Below the pieces are notes generated by a model. It was not told where the DNA came from and made no database searches. It saw only the letters and a program-made list of their open reading frames with translations. From the NCBI RefSeq assembly GCF_019991125.1, contig NZ_JAGENB010000001.1, positions 372,001 through 436,000 of the forward strand: 64,000 bases of DNA, in the 5' to 3' direction. This document shows positions 19,412 through 29,861 of this stretch, one piece after another. A program made the translations under genes and the position numbers. This DNA comes from Phyllobacterium calauticae (GTDB lineage Bacteria > Pseudomonadota > Alphaproteobacteria > Rhizobiales > Rhizobiaceae). Each line of letters opens with the position of its first letter. Within the stretch, counting starts at the first letter, position 1.

Positions 19412-22400
19412 TCAGCTCGCCTCGCGCAGTTGCTCGGCGGTCTGGAGATCGACCGACACCAGCTGGCTGACGCCCTGTTCGGCCATGGTGACGCCAAAGA
19501 GGCGGTTCATGCGCGCCATGGTGATCGGATTGTGGGTAATGACGACAAAACGCGTTTCCGTTGATGCAGCCATTTCGTCCATCAGGTTGCAGAAGCGCTC
19601 GACATTGTGGTCATCGAGCGGCGCGTCCACCTCGTCCAGCACGCAGATCGGCGCCGGGTTGGTCAGGAACACCGCAAAGATCAGCGCCATTGCGGTCAGG
19701 GCCTGCTCGCCGCCGGACAGCAATGTCATGGTCTGCGGTTTCTTGCCGGGCGGGCGGGCAAGAATTTCCAGACCGGCTTCCAGCGGATCTTCCGATTCAA
19801 TCAATTGCAATTCAGCTGTACCGCCGCCGAACAGGTGCGTGAACAGGCGCTGGAACTGGGCATTCACCACCTCGAACGCGGCCAGCAGCCGTTCGCGCCC
19901 CTCGCGATTGAGGCTCTGGATCGCCTGGCGCAGCTTCTTGACCGCCTCGATGATGTCTTCGCGCTCGCTGACAATCGCCTCGAGCCGCGCCGACAATTCT
20001 TCCTGCTCTTCCTCGGCCCGCAGGTTGACGGCACCGAGGCGCTCGCGCTCGATCTTGAGCCGTTCCAGATTGCGGTCCGTCGCATCGACATCCGGCAAGG
20101 GATCGTTGGGGCCAAGGCCTGTCAGCTTCATTGCTTCATGCGGCGCGCAATTGAGGGCTTCGGCAATGCGTGTTTCGGCGTCATGGCGGCGTTCCTGTGC
20201 CGCGGCTAGGCGCTCTTCCGACCGTGCCCGGCCTTCACGCGCCGTCGCCAGTGCCTGAATCGCATCGGTGGCAGCGCGGTCCAATTCCTGCTGACGCGCT
20301 TCGGCCACGGCCAGACGATCACCGGCCTCCTTGCGCAACGCTTCCGCTTGCGAGAGCTGCGACAGCAGCGCCCGGTTGCGCTCGGCAATTTCATCGGGCG
20401 CATCGACCAGATCGGCAAATTCTTCTTCCGCTTCCTGTCGCCGTTCGGTCAGGGATTCGATCTGGCGGTCGGCATTCAGCGCGCGGTCGTTCCAGCTCCT
20501 GCGTTCAAAACCGATGGACTCCAGGCGCCGCATGCGGTTCTCGGCCTCGCGGCGCAAGCCCTCGTGCACGGCGCGTGCCTCGGCGAGCGCCGCCCGGTCG
20601 GTCATGACTTCGGTGGTCAGTTGGGTGAGGCGGATATTGACTTCTTCCAGATCCGGCGCGCGGGCCAGCCGGTCTTCTGCCTCAAGGAACTGTTCCTGTG
20701 TTTCTTCAAGCGTTTCGGCGAGGCGGGCCTTGCCCTCGTCCAAGGCCGCGCGGCGGCTGGAAAGCTGCCCGGCCGCCCGCTCGGCTGATGCAAGCGCCTC
20801 GCGCGCATCGCTGACGGCGCGCTGCATGGCCCGCCAGTGATCACGGGCCATACGCTCGTTCTCGACCGACCGGCGCACGGCAGCTTCTGCTCCTGCAATC
20901 GCGGCCTCAGCCTCGCGCAGGCGCTTCGTCGCTTCGACAACCTCGATATCCAGCTCGGCGAGGCGGTTTTTCTGGGCCAGACGCTGTGCCGCCGGTGTCG
21001 GTGCATCGGCGCTTGCCGTATAGCCATCCCAGCGCCACAGCGCACCGGAACGGCTGACCAGCCGCTGACCCGACTTCAACGATGCCTGTATGCGCGCGCC
21101 ATCCGCCTCGTCGACAATGCCGATCTGGGCAAGACGGCGGGCCAGCTGGCGCGGCGCCTTGACCACACTGGCAAGGGTTTTCAGCCCGGACGGCAGTGCG
21201 GGATCATCACCGGCACCGTCAACATCACCCCAGAAAACCGGAGCGCTGCGATCCAGCGGCGCATCGAGATCTTCACCGAGCGCCGCGCCAAGCGCGACCT
21301 CAAATCCCTTTTCTACCTTTACCGCTTCGACAACGGCGGGAAACAGGTCCGACCCGCCGACATTGATCATCTTGGCCAAGGTGCGGGCTTCAGTCTCGAT
21401 CCGGTTGAGATTGCTGCGGGCGTCCTGCACCGGTTGGCGCAACTGCGCTTCCGTGCGGCGCGCCGTCTCGACGGCCGCTTCCGCCGCCAGGGCGGCTTCC
21501 TCGGCCTGCTCGAGCGTTGCCTCGGCTGCTTCAACCAGCGCCTGCTTCTCGATGGGGTCGGCAAGCGCGGCGATCTGCGCTGTTATGGCAGAGAGATCGC
21601 GTTCCACATCGCCCATCTGGCGGGCAAGGCGGTCACGACGCTCGGTGCTTTCGCGCAAATTGCGCTCGATCTGCGCCCGTTCGGCGGTGGCTTCGGCGCG
21701 TTCAGCGGTTACCTTGGCAAGGGCCGCTTCGCTTTCCCGGAGCTTGGCATCCGCGCGTTCAAAATCGGCGCGGGTTGCCAGTTCATGTTCGCCCGCATTG
21801 GCGTTGTCCTGATTGAGCGAACGCTCTTCCGCATCGAGACGCGCCAGAATATCGGCATTGTCGCGCACCATCTGCTCTTCGCGGGCAATATCGGCGGTGA
21901 GCTGGGCCAGACGCTTTTCCAGCTCCGACTGGCGGGCACGGATACGCTGGGCCTCTTCCTCGATCTGCGAACGGGCGATGGTCAGGCGCTGCAGGGCCGC
22001 GGCAGCCTTGGCTTCCGCCTCACGCAGATCCGGCAGCTTGTGCGCGCCGATTGCCTGTTCCTTCGCCGCGTTCATCTGGACCTGAGCGAAATCCCCGACG
22101 CCTGATGTCGCGGCAGACAAAGCCGATTGCGCCTCGGCCTCCTGATTTTTGGCGACGGCCCACTTCAGATGCAGGAGGATCGCTTCGGAACGGCGGATAT
22201 CCGCCGACAGGCTCTTGAAGCGATTGGCCTGACGCGATTGCCGTTTCAGGCTCTCGATCTGGGTTTCCAGCTCGCCGACGACGTCTTCCAGCCGCTCCAG
22301 ATTTTGTTCCGCTGCCCGCAGGCGCAGTTCCGCCTCGTGGCGGCGGGTGTGCAGGCCGGATATACCAGCGGCTTCTTCGAGAAGTGCCCGGCGGGCCTGC

Positions 22401-22870
22401 GGCTTGGCCTGAATGAGCTCGCCAATGCGACCCTGACCGACCATGGATGGCGACCGGGCACCGGTCGACTGGTCCGCAAACAGCAGCTGCACGTCCTTGG
22501 CGCGGGCATCCTTGCCGTTGATGCGGTAGACCGAACCTGCCTCGCGCTCGATGCGGCGCGACACCTGCAACTCATCGGCATCGTTGAAGCTTGCCGGGGC
22601 ACTGCGATCATGATTGTCGAGAAACAGGGTGACTTCGGCTGTGTTGCGCGACGGGCGCGTGCCGGAGCCGGAGAAAATGACGTCATCCATGCCGGATGCG
22701 CGCATGTTCTTGTATGAGCTTTCGCCCATGACCCAGCGCAGGGCTTCCACGAGATTGGATTTGCCGCAGCCATTGGGGCCGACAACGCCGGTCAATCCGC
22801 TTTCAATGACGAATTCGGCGGGTTCGACGAAGGATTTGAAACCGAGGAGGCGGAGTTTCGTGAAGCGCAT
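19412..22870 (-). CDS. smc: Chromosome segregation ATPase SMC
   Basis: The start MRFTKLRLLGFKSFVEPAEF follows a GGGAAGGG site (ATG 22870) and gives 1152 residues, the normal SMC length. The Walker A motif GPNGCGKSNLVEALRWVMGE lies at residues 30-50. Two long coiled coils (about 165-500 and 660-990) flank a hinge around residues 505-650 (EDLDAPLD, SGALWRWDGYTAS). The C-terminal head has the ABC signature LLSGGEQALTAMAL and the Walker B segment PICVLDEVDAPLDD. It entraps and compacts DNA, normally with ScpA and ScpB, which are not in this window. It sits downstream of dsbA-like and DUF721 genes on the same strand. Confidence 0.97.
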   Translation of the reverse strand: MRFTKLRLLGFKSFVEPAEFVIESGLTGVVGPNGCGKSNLVEALRWVMGESSYKNMRASGMDDVIFSGSGTRPSRNTAEVTLFLDNHDRSAPASFNDADELQVSRRIEREAGSVYRINGKDARAKDVQLLFADQSTGARSPSMVGQGRIGELIQAKPQARRALLEEAAGISGLHTRRHEAELRLRAAEQNLERLEDVVGELETQIESLKRQSRQANRFKSLSADIRRSEAILLHLKWAVAKNQEAEAQSALSAATSGVGDFAQVQMNAAKEQAIGAHKLPDLREAEAKAAAALQRLTIARSQIEEEAQRIRARQSELEKRLAQLTADIAREEQMVRDNADILARLDAEERSLNQDNANAGEHELATRADFERADAKLRESEAALAKVTAERAEATAERAQIERNLRESTERRDRLARQMGDVERDLSAITAQIAALADPIEKQALVEAAEATLEQAEEAALAAEAAVETARRTEAQLRQPVQDARSNLNRIETEARTLAKMINVGGSDLFPAVVEAVKVEKGFEVALGAALGEDLDAPLDRSAPVFWGDVDGAGDDPALPSGLKTLASVVKAPRQLARRLAQIGIVDEADGARIQASLKSGQRLVSRSGALWRWDGYTASADAPTPAAQRLAQKNRLAELDIEVVEATKRLREAEAAIAGAEAAVRRSVENERMARDHWRAMQRAVSDAREALASAERAAGQLSSRRAALDEGKARLAETLEETQEQFLEAEDRLARAPDLEEVNIRLTQLTTEVMTDRAALAEARAVHEGLRREAENRMRRLESIGFERRSWNDRALNADRQIESLTERRQEAEEEFADLVDAPDEIAERNRALLSQLSQAEALRKEAGDRLAVAEARQQELDRAATDAIQALATAREGRARSEERLAAAQERRHDAETRIAEALNCAPHEAMKLTGLGPNDPLPDVDATDRNLERLKIERERLGAVNLRAEEEQEELSARLEAIVSEREDIIEAVKKLRQAIQSLNREGRERLLAAFEVVNAQFQRLFTHLFGGGTAELQLIESEDPLEAGLEILARPPGKKPQTMTLLSGGEQALTAMALIFAVFLTNPAPICVLDEVDAPLDDHNVERFCNLMDEMAASTETRFVVITHNPITMARMNRLFGVTMAEQGVSQLVSVDLQTAEQLREAS

Positions 22871-22899
22871 CAGAGGCCCTTCCCGCACAAAACCGCAAG

Positions 22900-22923
22900 G
22901 GCGGACGCGGCAAGGCGTCCGCC
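22900..22923 (-). terminator. Hairpin between dsbA-like gene and smc
   Basis: A 9-bp stem (GGCGGACGC / GCGTCCGCC) with a 6-nt loop lies 20 bp after the dsbA-like stop and 30 bp before the smc start. On the minus strand it is followed by CTTGCGGTTTT. It may end or attenuate transcription from the upstream gene into smc. Confidence 0.6.
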
Positions 22924-22942
22924 TGAATTCAACAGGCAGCTA

Positions 22943-23656
22943 TCAGAGTAGACCGTCGATAATCGCTGACATTTCGTCAACCGATAGGGCTCCTGCATAT
23001 TTCGTGCCGTTGATGAAGAAGGTCGGCGTGGCATTCACTCCGAAATCCTTGGCTCCGCGGTCACGCGATGCATTCACATCATCCAGAAGTTTTTGGTTCG
23101 TCAAGCAAGCGTTGAACGACTCCTGTGTAAAACCGGCCAATTTGGAGATTTGCATCAAAGGTTCTACTGCATTTGCCGATGCGGCCCACTGTTCCTGCTG
23201 TTTGAACAGCACATCGACAAGCGGATAGTAGCGGTCTTCCGGGGCGCAGCGGGCGAGCATGAAGGCAGCGGCAGCGCGCGGATCGAACGGGAATTCGCGC
23301 AGGATGAGCTTGGCCTTGCCCGTGTCGATGTACTTTTCCTTGATCGTCGGCAGCGTGGCAACGGTGAAGTGCGCGCAATGCGGGCAGGTCATCGACGCGT
23401 ATTCGACGATGGTGACCGGGGCGTCGGCCTTGCCCAGCACGATATCCTTGAGAGGACCCTGCTCCATCAGCTTGGCCTGATCGACCTTCCCGGCGGATTC
23501 CGGGATCTTGACGTCGGCGGGCGTACCGGGCACCGGTGTCGCGGCGGGCTTGGCCGCATCTTCTGACCATGCCGGGTTGCCCGCTGTCACAGCGAGCGCC
23601 GCCGTCGATACGGCCGCGAGGGTCAGAATGTTTCGGCGTGTCAGCATGTCAGTCAT
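22943..23656 (-). CDS. DsbA-family thiol:disulfide oxidoreductase (exported)
   Basis: ATG 23656 with an upstream AGGTG gives MTDMLTRRNILTLAAVSTAALAV, a twin-arginine-like signal (TRRNILTL), and a mature thioredoxin-fold domain. The active site is MTCPHCAHF (C-P-H-C, residues about 95-98, as in DsbA). The cis-proline segment is NATPTFFING. The inserted helical domain (LARCAPEDRYYPLVDVLF, MQISKLAGFTQESFNACL) matches the single-domain DsbA proteins of Rhizobiales. It oxidises cysteines of envelope proteins. Two extra cysteines in the helical domain could form a structural disulfide. The full 237 residues are typical. Confidence 0.92.
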   Translation of the reverse strand: MTDMLTRRNILTLAAVSTAALAVTAGNPAWSEDAAKPAATPVPGTPADVKIPESAGKVDQAKLMEQGPLKDIVLGKADAPVTIVEYASMTCPHCAHFTVATLPTIKEKYIDTGKAKLILREFPFDPRAAAAFMLARCAPEDRYYPLVDVLFKQQEQWAASANAVEPLMQISKLAGFTQESFNACLTNQKLLDDVNASRDRGAKDFGVNATPTFFINGTKYAGALSVDEMSAIIDGLL

Positions 23657-23794
23657 AAGGATCACCTGTCTCCGGTGTTGATTATGCGTTGTTTGACTCC
23701 GTAGAGCCCTAAGGCAGTCTCTTTAAGGCAGAGCTTGCCATCTGTCTTTGAATTTTTCGTGATCTGAACGGGATAAAATCAGGCAGAACGTGTT

Positions 23795-24295
23795 TCAGCG
23801 CTTGATCTTTTCCGCGTGGATGCTTTGCCCGAGCCGTTCCAGCGCCTCGCGCAGGCTATCGTCCTCGATGGCTTCGACGACGCGACTGATCTTTCCCCTG
23901 GTTGCCGCATCGACCGGCGGCAATGCACGCCGCTTCGGCGCGGGCAGCGTGATGGCCTTCTGCTCGATCTTGATGCGGCCGACCGCGGCAAATCCGAGAA
24001 AGGCATTGACCCGGCTGATGATTTCACCGGTCTCGTGCTGGATGCGCATGGCGGTAAACCCCTGGCAGGCAATCACCAGTGTCGCCGGCTGGAACGGATC
24101 ATCCTCATGCGCACGGCGTGGCCACAGGAGCTTCAACGGGCGGGACTGGTCACCAAGAGCGGGGCCAACAACCTCTTCCCAAGCCTGAACAAGCTCTATC
24201 GTGATCCCGGCGCGCTTGCGCAGGACAGGATCGAGCACGCCCGATGCGGGATCGGCCAATGGCCGGAATCCCCTTTGCTTGCGGTCATCGCTCAT
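23795..24295 (-). CDS. DUF721 (DciA-like) protein
   Basis: The 166-residue protein carries the DUF721 core in its first 105 residues: GVLDPVLRKRAGITIELVQAW, WEEVVGPALGDQSRPLKL, and ATLVIACQGFTAMRIQHETGEIISRVNAFLG (given in parts here) are the conserved strands and helices. DUF721 proteins include DciA, which loads the replicative helicase in bacteria lacking DnaC. The alphaproteobacterial versions are shorter of evidence for that role, so I give only the family. The C-terminal tail (about 60 residues) is charged. It lies 138 bp upstream of dsbA on the same strand and 33 bp downstream of the epimerase gene. Confidence 0.85.
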   Translation of the reverse strand: MSDDRKQRGFRPLADPASGVLDPVLRKRAGITIELVQAWEEVVGPALGDQSRPLKLLWPRRAHEDDPFQPATLVIACQGFTAMRIQHETGEIISRVNAFLGFAAVGRIKIEQKAITLPAPKRRALPPVDAATRGKISRVVEAIEDDSLREALERLGQSIHAEKIKR

Positions 24296-24328
24296 TGTAT
24301 CGGTTGCCCCGTGTGTGGAATGGAAGCG

Positions 24329-25303
24329 TCAGCGGCCATTATAGCCGCGAAACCATTCGACAAACAGGGGAATACCCTCCTCCAGCGTCGTCTTCGGGCA
24401 GAAGCCGAGATCGCGCGTGGCAAGGCCGATATCGGCATAGGTGCGCTCGACATCCGCCGGCGGCATTGGCTCGAACTTTTTGACGGCTTCGCGTCCCACA
24501 GCCTGCTCGATGATTTCGATAAAGCGCAGCAAGGCCACCGGATTGTTGTTGCCGAGATTGTAGACCGGTGCAGTTTCCGCCGGATTGGACAGGATGCGGT
24601 TCACCGCGCCGAGGACACCGCTGACAATATCGTCGATAAAGGTGAAATCGCGCGCCATCTTGCCGTGATTGTACACTTTGATCGGCTCGCCCTTTGAAAT
24701 GGCGTCCGTGAACAGCCATGGCGCCATGTCAGGACGGCCATAGGGGCCATAAACCGTGAAGAACCGCAGGCCCGTCGAAGCGATCTTGTGGACGTGCGAA
24801 TAGGAGTAGGCCAGCAGTTCAGCGGAGCGTTTCGTCGCCGCATAGACGGAAACCGGATTGTTGACCGGATCGCTCTCGGAAAACGGCACCTTGGTGTTGG
24901 CGCCATAAACCGATGACGAGCTTGCATAGACGACCGGCGGCTGCTTCGGCATCACGCGGGCCTGTTCAAACACAGTCACCTGTCCCTGAACATTGGCATC
25001 GACATAGGCTGCCGGATTTTCCACGGAGTAGCGCACACCCGCCTGAGCCGCCAGGTGCACGATGACATCGGCGTCCATGTCGCCGGCAATCGCGGCACGC
25101 AATTCCTCTGGCCTTGCAATATTGGCGCGGGCAAAACGGATGTTGGACTGGCCATCGAGCGCCGACAGGCGTGTTTCCTTGAGGGCCACCTGATAGTAGT
25201 CATTGAGGTTGTCGATGGCGATGACCTCAAAGCCTTCCCTGGCGAGCCGCCTTGCCACGTGAAAGCCGATAAAGCCTGCCGCTCCGGTAACAATCGCTTT
25301 CAT
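24329..25303 (-). CDS. NAD-dependent sugar epimerase, UDP-glucuronate 4-epimerase type
   Basis: It has 324 residues and starts MKAIVTGAAGFIGFHVARRL (G-x-x-G-x-x-G NAD site). The SDR catalytic residues are visible as SSSSVYG and YAATKRSAELLAY (Y-x-x-x-K). Further conserved motifs are AAQAGVRYSVENPAAYVDAN and FTVYGPYGRPDMAPWLF, shown here as AAQAGVRYSVENP and YGPYGRPDMAPWLF, which match UDP-glucuronate/galacturonate 4-epimerases used for capsule, LPS or exopolysaccharide. The protein is slightly shorter than the usual 335-340 residues. It lies 36 bp downstream of the O-antigen-ligase-like gene on the same strand. Together they suggest a surface-polysaccharide function. Confidence 0.9.
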   Translation of the reverse strand: MKAIVTGAAGFIGFHVARRLAREGFEVIAIDNLNDYYQVALKETRLSALDGQSNIRFARANIARPEELRAAIAGDMDADVIVHLAAQAGVRYSVENPAAYVDANVQGQVTVFEQARVMPKQPPVVYASSSSVYGANTKVPFSESDPVNNPVSVYAATKRSAELLAYSYSHVHKIASTGLRFFTVYGPYGRPDMAPWLFTDAISKGEPIKVYNHGKMARDFTFIDDIVSGVLGAVNRILSNPAETAPVYNLGNNNPVALLRFIEIIEQAVGREAVKKFEPMPPADVERTYADIGLATRDLGFCPKTTLEEGIPLFVEWFRGYNGR

Positions 25304-25339
25304 GTCAGAACTTTATCCCCAACCCATTATCATGCCGCA

Positions 25340-26650
25340 TCATGCCGCTAGTGCGGCTTTGTCTTGTTCGGCGCGGTCCGCGATCTCCCGCACCGACAGA
25401 TAGGGTGTCGGACCGGAAATCGTGCAAATGAGCAGCGTCACGTAGATGAAGACCGCATCGGTCGCGTCGTGCCCGAACATGATGCCAAACATTCCCGTGA
25501 TCACATAAGCCGTCACGAGCAGCAAGGAAAGCGCCGTCGTCAAATCCCGCCCGGGTCCGGGTTCCTTCAGGCGCGCGGCGACAATGGGTGCCGACAGCAG
25601 CAGAAGCAGCGCCAGAACCCCCAGCACCCCGCCATCGACTGCCGCATTCAAAAAGCCGTTATGGACATGCGTGAACAGCATGTATTTCTCGGGAGGCAGA
25701 TCCAAAGCCCTGTTGACCGACTGCATGCGGTTTTGCGGGCCTTGTCCGATAAGCGGTGACGCGAGAAATGCCTTTTCCGCGCCGCTCCACAACAGGAGCC
25801 GGGCACTCAGCGAGCTGATATTGTTGGGATCTTCGTCCAGTTGCACGATATCCGTCTGCAATGCGCTGTAGCGGTCCATGATCTTCGGGACTGCCGCAAC
25901 AGCCACGACCACGAGCAGGAGCGCCATCAATAATTTAACGGTTCGATTGATCGACGGCAGCGTCTGGCCGCGCAGGTACCAGAACAGGATGGCGCAGTGA
26001 AACGGGATGACCAGCCAGGCCGACCGGGTGCCGGAAAGGAATACGCAGACCAGCCCGCAGGTGAAGCCTGCAACCGCAATCAGCCGTTCAGTTTTGCTTT
26101 GCGAGTGGACATTGAGCAGGGCGATGCTACCAAACAGCACGGCGAAAAGCCCGAAAACCGCAGCATTGCCCGCACCGCCGGTGGCACGGCTCTCATGCAG
26201 GAGCATCTGGACCACGCTGTAAATCAGGGCGCCGATCATTCCGATGCCCGCGCCGGTCACGAAGAATGGACCGATACGCCCGTCGAGACTTACCCTTAGC
26301 CTGGGGATAATGGCCCAGACCGCCAGGAACGGGATCATCTTCAAGAGATATTCAGCACCCTTCGCCAGATTCGGGCTGAGAAGCACGACGAGAACCGTCA
26401 CCAGGACATAGGCGGTAAAAATCCGGGCGATGATGCGGTCCTGGCGCGTCATCTGCCAGGGAAAGCGCCGCAGGACCAGGGAAATTATCGCCCAGAGGAA
26501 GGCGCAGACCAGCGTTACCGAGGTTCCGCTGACCAGCAAGCCGGGGAAAAGTGCAAACAGGAAAGTGAAGATGCGATTGTTGCGATCAATACCGACGAGA
26601 CGCCCTTTTGTGGGCAGCAGCAGGGCGTTGGTCAACTGAGCTGGGAACAT
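25340..26650 (-). CDS. O-antigen ligase / polymerase-family membrane protein
   Basis: This 436-residue protein has about 11 hydrophobic spans and the large periplasmic loop of the Wzy_C/WaaL family. Within the loop (about residues 240-330) are SARLLLWSGAEKAFLASPLIGQGPQNR, here read as LLLWSGAEKAFLASPLIGQG, and FTHVHNGFLNAAVDGGVLG. The H-x-H-N segment is the conserved histidine region of these enzymes. They transfer lipid-linked polysaccharide to an acceptor such as lipid A core, or polymerise repeat units. Which of the two cannot be decided. It heads a two-gene unit with the epimerase and diverges from mutY. Confidence 0.85.
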   Translation of the reverse strand: MFPAQLTNALLLPTKGRLVGIDRNNRIFTFLFALFPGLLVSGTSVTLVCAFLWAIISLVLRRFPWQMTRQDRIIARIFTAYVLVTVLVVLLSPNLAKGAEYLLKMIPFLAVWAIIPRLRVSLDGRIGPFFVTGAGIGMIGALIYSVVQMLLHESRATGGAGNAAVFGLFAVLFGSIALLNVHSQSKTERLIAVAGFTCGLVCVFLSGTRSAWLVIPFHCAILFWYLRGQTLPSINRTVKLLMALLLVVVAVAAVPKIMDRYSALQTDIVQLDEDPNNISSLSARLLLWSGAEKAFLASPLIGQGPQNRMQSVNRALDLPPEKYMLFTHVHNGFLNAAVDGGVLGVLALLLLLSAPIVAARLKEPGPGRDLTTALSLLLVTAYVITGMFGIMFGHDATDAVFIYVTLLICTISGPTPYLSVREIADRAEQDKAALAA

Positions 26651-26737
26651 TTATGAATCCGAATGTTCTTGAATTTACTTTCGCAACCGTTTCATGAGAA
26701 ATGTCACTTCACTTCCCTGTAAAGCAGTTTTGAATTG

Positions 26738-27817
26738 ATGCAACCAATAACGAATGAACTGCTCGCCTGGTATGATAGCCATCATCGCATTTTACCCTGG
26801 CGCATAACGCCGGGGGATCACAAGTCCGGAATTGTAGCTAATCCCTACCGCATCTGGCTGTCGGAAATCATGCTTCAGCAGACGACGGTCGAGGCGGTAA
26901 AACCCTATTTCCTGACCTTCATACGCAAGTGGCCAACGGTCATGGACCTGGCTGCCGCCAGCCAGGATGACGTGATGCGCGCCTGGGCCGGGCTCGGCTA
27001 TTATTCCCGCGCGCGCAACCTGAAAAAGTGCGCCGATATCGTGGCATCGGACTTCGGCGGGCATTTTCCCGCCGATCTTGCCGCGCTCAAATCATTGCCG
27101 GGAATCGGCGATTATACGGCAGCGGCCATCGCATCCATTGCCTTCGGCATGCCGATTGCCGTTGTCGACGGCAATGTCGAGCGTGTCATCACGCGCCTCT
27201 ATGCCCTGTCGACGCCCCTGCCCGCGGCCAAGCCCGAAATCCGGCGGCTGATGCAGTTGCTGACCCCCGACAAACGGCCGGGCGACTTTGCGCAGGCAAT
27301 GATGGACCTCGGCGCAACCATCTGCACGCCCAAGCGGCCGGCCTGCGTGATCTGCCCCCTCAACGACAATTGCGAGGCACTGAAAACCACGGACCCGGAG
27401 TTTTTCCCGGTGAAGGCACCCAAAAAGGACAAGCCCGTTCGCGTTGGCGCGGCGTTCATCGCCGTTTCCACCAATGGTGAAGTCTATCTGCGCGGGCGGG
27501 CTCAAACGGGATTGCTTGGCGGCATGACCGAGGTGCCGACGACGGAGTGGACCTCCCGAATCGACGGTGAAACGGGTATCGATGCGGCTCCCTTTGGTGC
27601 CGAATGGGTGCCCAGCGGCACAATAACCCATATTTTCACGCATTTTGAGCTGCGCCTGACGATCTACGCGGCCCGGAACGTGCGCAAGCCGGCCGGTACG
27701 GATGGCTGGTGGATCAGCGTGGAGAATCTGGACAATGAGGCATTGCCGACGGTGATGAAAAAAGCCATTGCTGCCGCAATACCGGATGCTTTCGAGAAAA
27801 GAAGGAAAGAGGCATGA
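26738..27817 (+). CDS. mutY: A/G-specific adenine glycosylase MutY
   Basis: It is read from ATG 26738 (a TTG precedes it directly) and encodes 359 residues. The N-terminal helix-hairpin-helix domain contains WYDSHHRILPWR, MLQQTTVEAVKPYF (catalytic Glu), LPGIGDYTAAAIASIAFG and VVDGNVERV (catalytic Asp). The four iron-sulfur cysteines are spaced CX6CX2CX5C in CTPKRPACVICPLNDNC. A C-terminal NUDIX-like domain (about residues 225-355; GLLGGMTEVPTTEW) recognises 8-oxoguanine. The enzyme removes adenine mispaired with 8-oxoG. Its stop overlaps the next start (ATGA), so the HAD gene is translationally coupled. Confidence 0.95.
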   Translation: MQPITNELLAWYDSHHRILPWRITPGDHKSGIVANPYRIWLSEIMLQQTTVEAVKPYFLTFIRKWPTVMDLAAASQDDVMRAWAGLGYYSRARNLKKCADIVASDFGGHFPADLAALKSLPGIGDYTAAAIASIAFGMPIAVVDGNVERVITRLYALSTPLPAAKPEIRRLMQLLTPDKRPGDFAQAMMDLGATICTPKRPACVICPLNDNCEALKTTDPEFFPVKAPKKDKPVRVGAAFIAVSTNGEVYLRGRAQTGLLGGMTEVPTTEWTSRIDGETGIDAAPFGAEWVPSGTITHIFTHFELRLTIYAARNVRKPAGTDGWWISVENLDNEALPTVMKKAIAAAIPDAFEKRRKEA

Positions 27818-28425
27818 CACCCGTCAAACACATCGTTTTCGACATCGGCCAGGTTCTTATTCACTATGATCCCGATGTTGCTTTCCGCAGTGTCATCCCG
27901 GATGCCGCCGAGCGCAAATGGTTCTTCGACAATGTCTGCACCCACGCCTGGAACATCGAACAGGACCGCGGCCGCAAATGGGCCGATGCCGAAGCGCTGC
28001 TGATCGCCGATTTTCCAGACCGCGAACACCAGATCCGCGCCTTCCGGCAGAACTGGCACCAGATGATCACCCATAGCATCGATGACAGCGTCATCATCAT
28101 GCGCCAGCTGATCGCCGACGGGCACGATGTGACGATGCTGACGAATTTCGCCTCCGATACGCTGCGCGAAGCCTGGCAACGTTTCCCCTTCCTGACGGAA
28201 AGCCGCGGCGTGACCATCTCCGGCGATATCGGCCTGATCAAGCCTGACAAGGCGATCTATGACCATCACGTCGCAACATTCGGCGTGGAACCCGCCGCCA
28301 CGCTTTTCATCGATGACAGCGCCAAGAATGTCGCCGGGGCGCAGGCCGCCGGATGGCAGTCGGTGCAGTTCATCGATCCGCAAACGCTGCGCGCTGACCT
28401 CAACCGCCTCGGCATCCGCGTCTGA
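27814..28425 (+). CDS. HAD-superfamily hydrolase (YihX-like)
   Basis: This is a 203-residue HAD protein. Motif I is IVFDIGQVLIHYDP (nucleophile Asp, with G in place of the second Asp as in YihX-type enzymes). Motif II is TMLTNF. The Lys is in LIKPDKAIYDHH. Motif IV is ATLFIDDSAKNVAGAQ. The cap domain is helical (AERKWFFDNV, NIEQDRGRKW). YihX dephosphorylates alpha-glucose 1-phosphate, but the substrate of this copy is unknown. The 4-nt overlap with mutY shows operonic organisation. A hairpin follows at 28443. Confidence 0.88.
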   Translation: MTPVKHIVFDIGQVLIHYDPDVAFRSVIPDAAERKWFFDNVCTHAWNIEQDRGRKWADAEALLIADFPDREHQIRAFRQNWHQMITHSIDDSVIIMRQLIADGHDVTMLTNFASDTLREAWQRFPFLTESRGVTISGDIGLIKPDKAIYDHHVATFGVEPAATLFIDDSAKNVAGAQAAGWQSVQFIDPQTLRADLNRLGIRV

Positions 28426-28442
28426 ACCGCTGCACACAACGA

Positions 28443-28468
28443 AACGCCCAAGGTGTACCTTGGGCGTT
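28443..28468. terminator. Inverted repeat, converging HAD and ccrM genes
   Basis: A perfect 11-bp stem, AACGCCCAAGG / CCTTGGGCGTT, with a TGTA loop lies 18 bp after the HAD stop and 46 bp from the end of ccrM. It is a likely terminator although the trailing sequence is not T-rich. Confidence 0.65.
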
Positions 28469-28514
28469 CCGGGATCAGAGCGGTACTGGAGGTCTCGTCC
28501 GATCGGATTGGGAT

Positions 28515-29687
<1,173 letters not shown>

Positions 29688-29861
29688 TTATGGTTACCGA
29701 GCAGGGTAAACATCGCGTTAAAGCCGACAGATATCCGTGAATGAAAACAATGCGCTTTTCTTTGACGCATCGCCAATAAGAGTGTAGTCGATGCCGGTAA
29801 TCCCCCAGACTTGACCCAAAGCTGCACGATGCAGCCATTTTTCACGAACAGGTATGACGTA

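Noticed and set aside
20837-22105. Open frame of 422 codons opposite smc
   Set aside because: Antisense to the SMC coiled coil, whose repetitive codons keep the complementary frame open.
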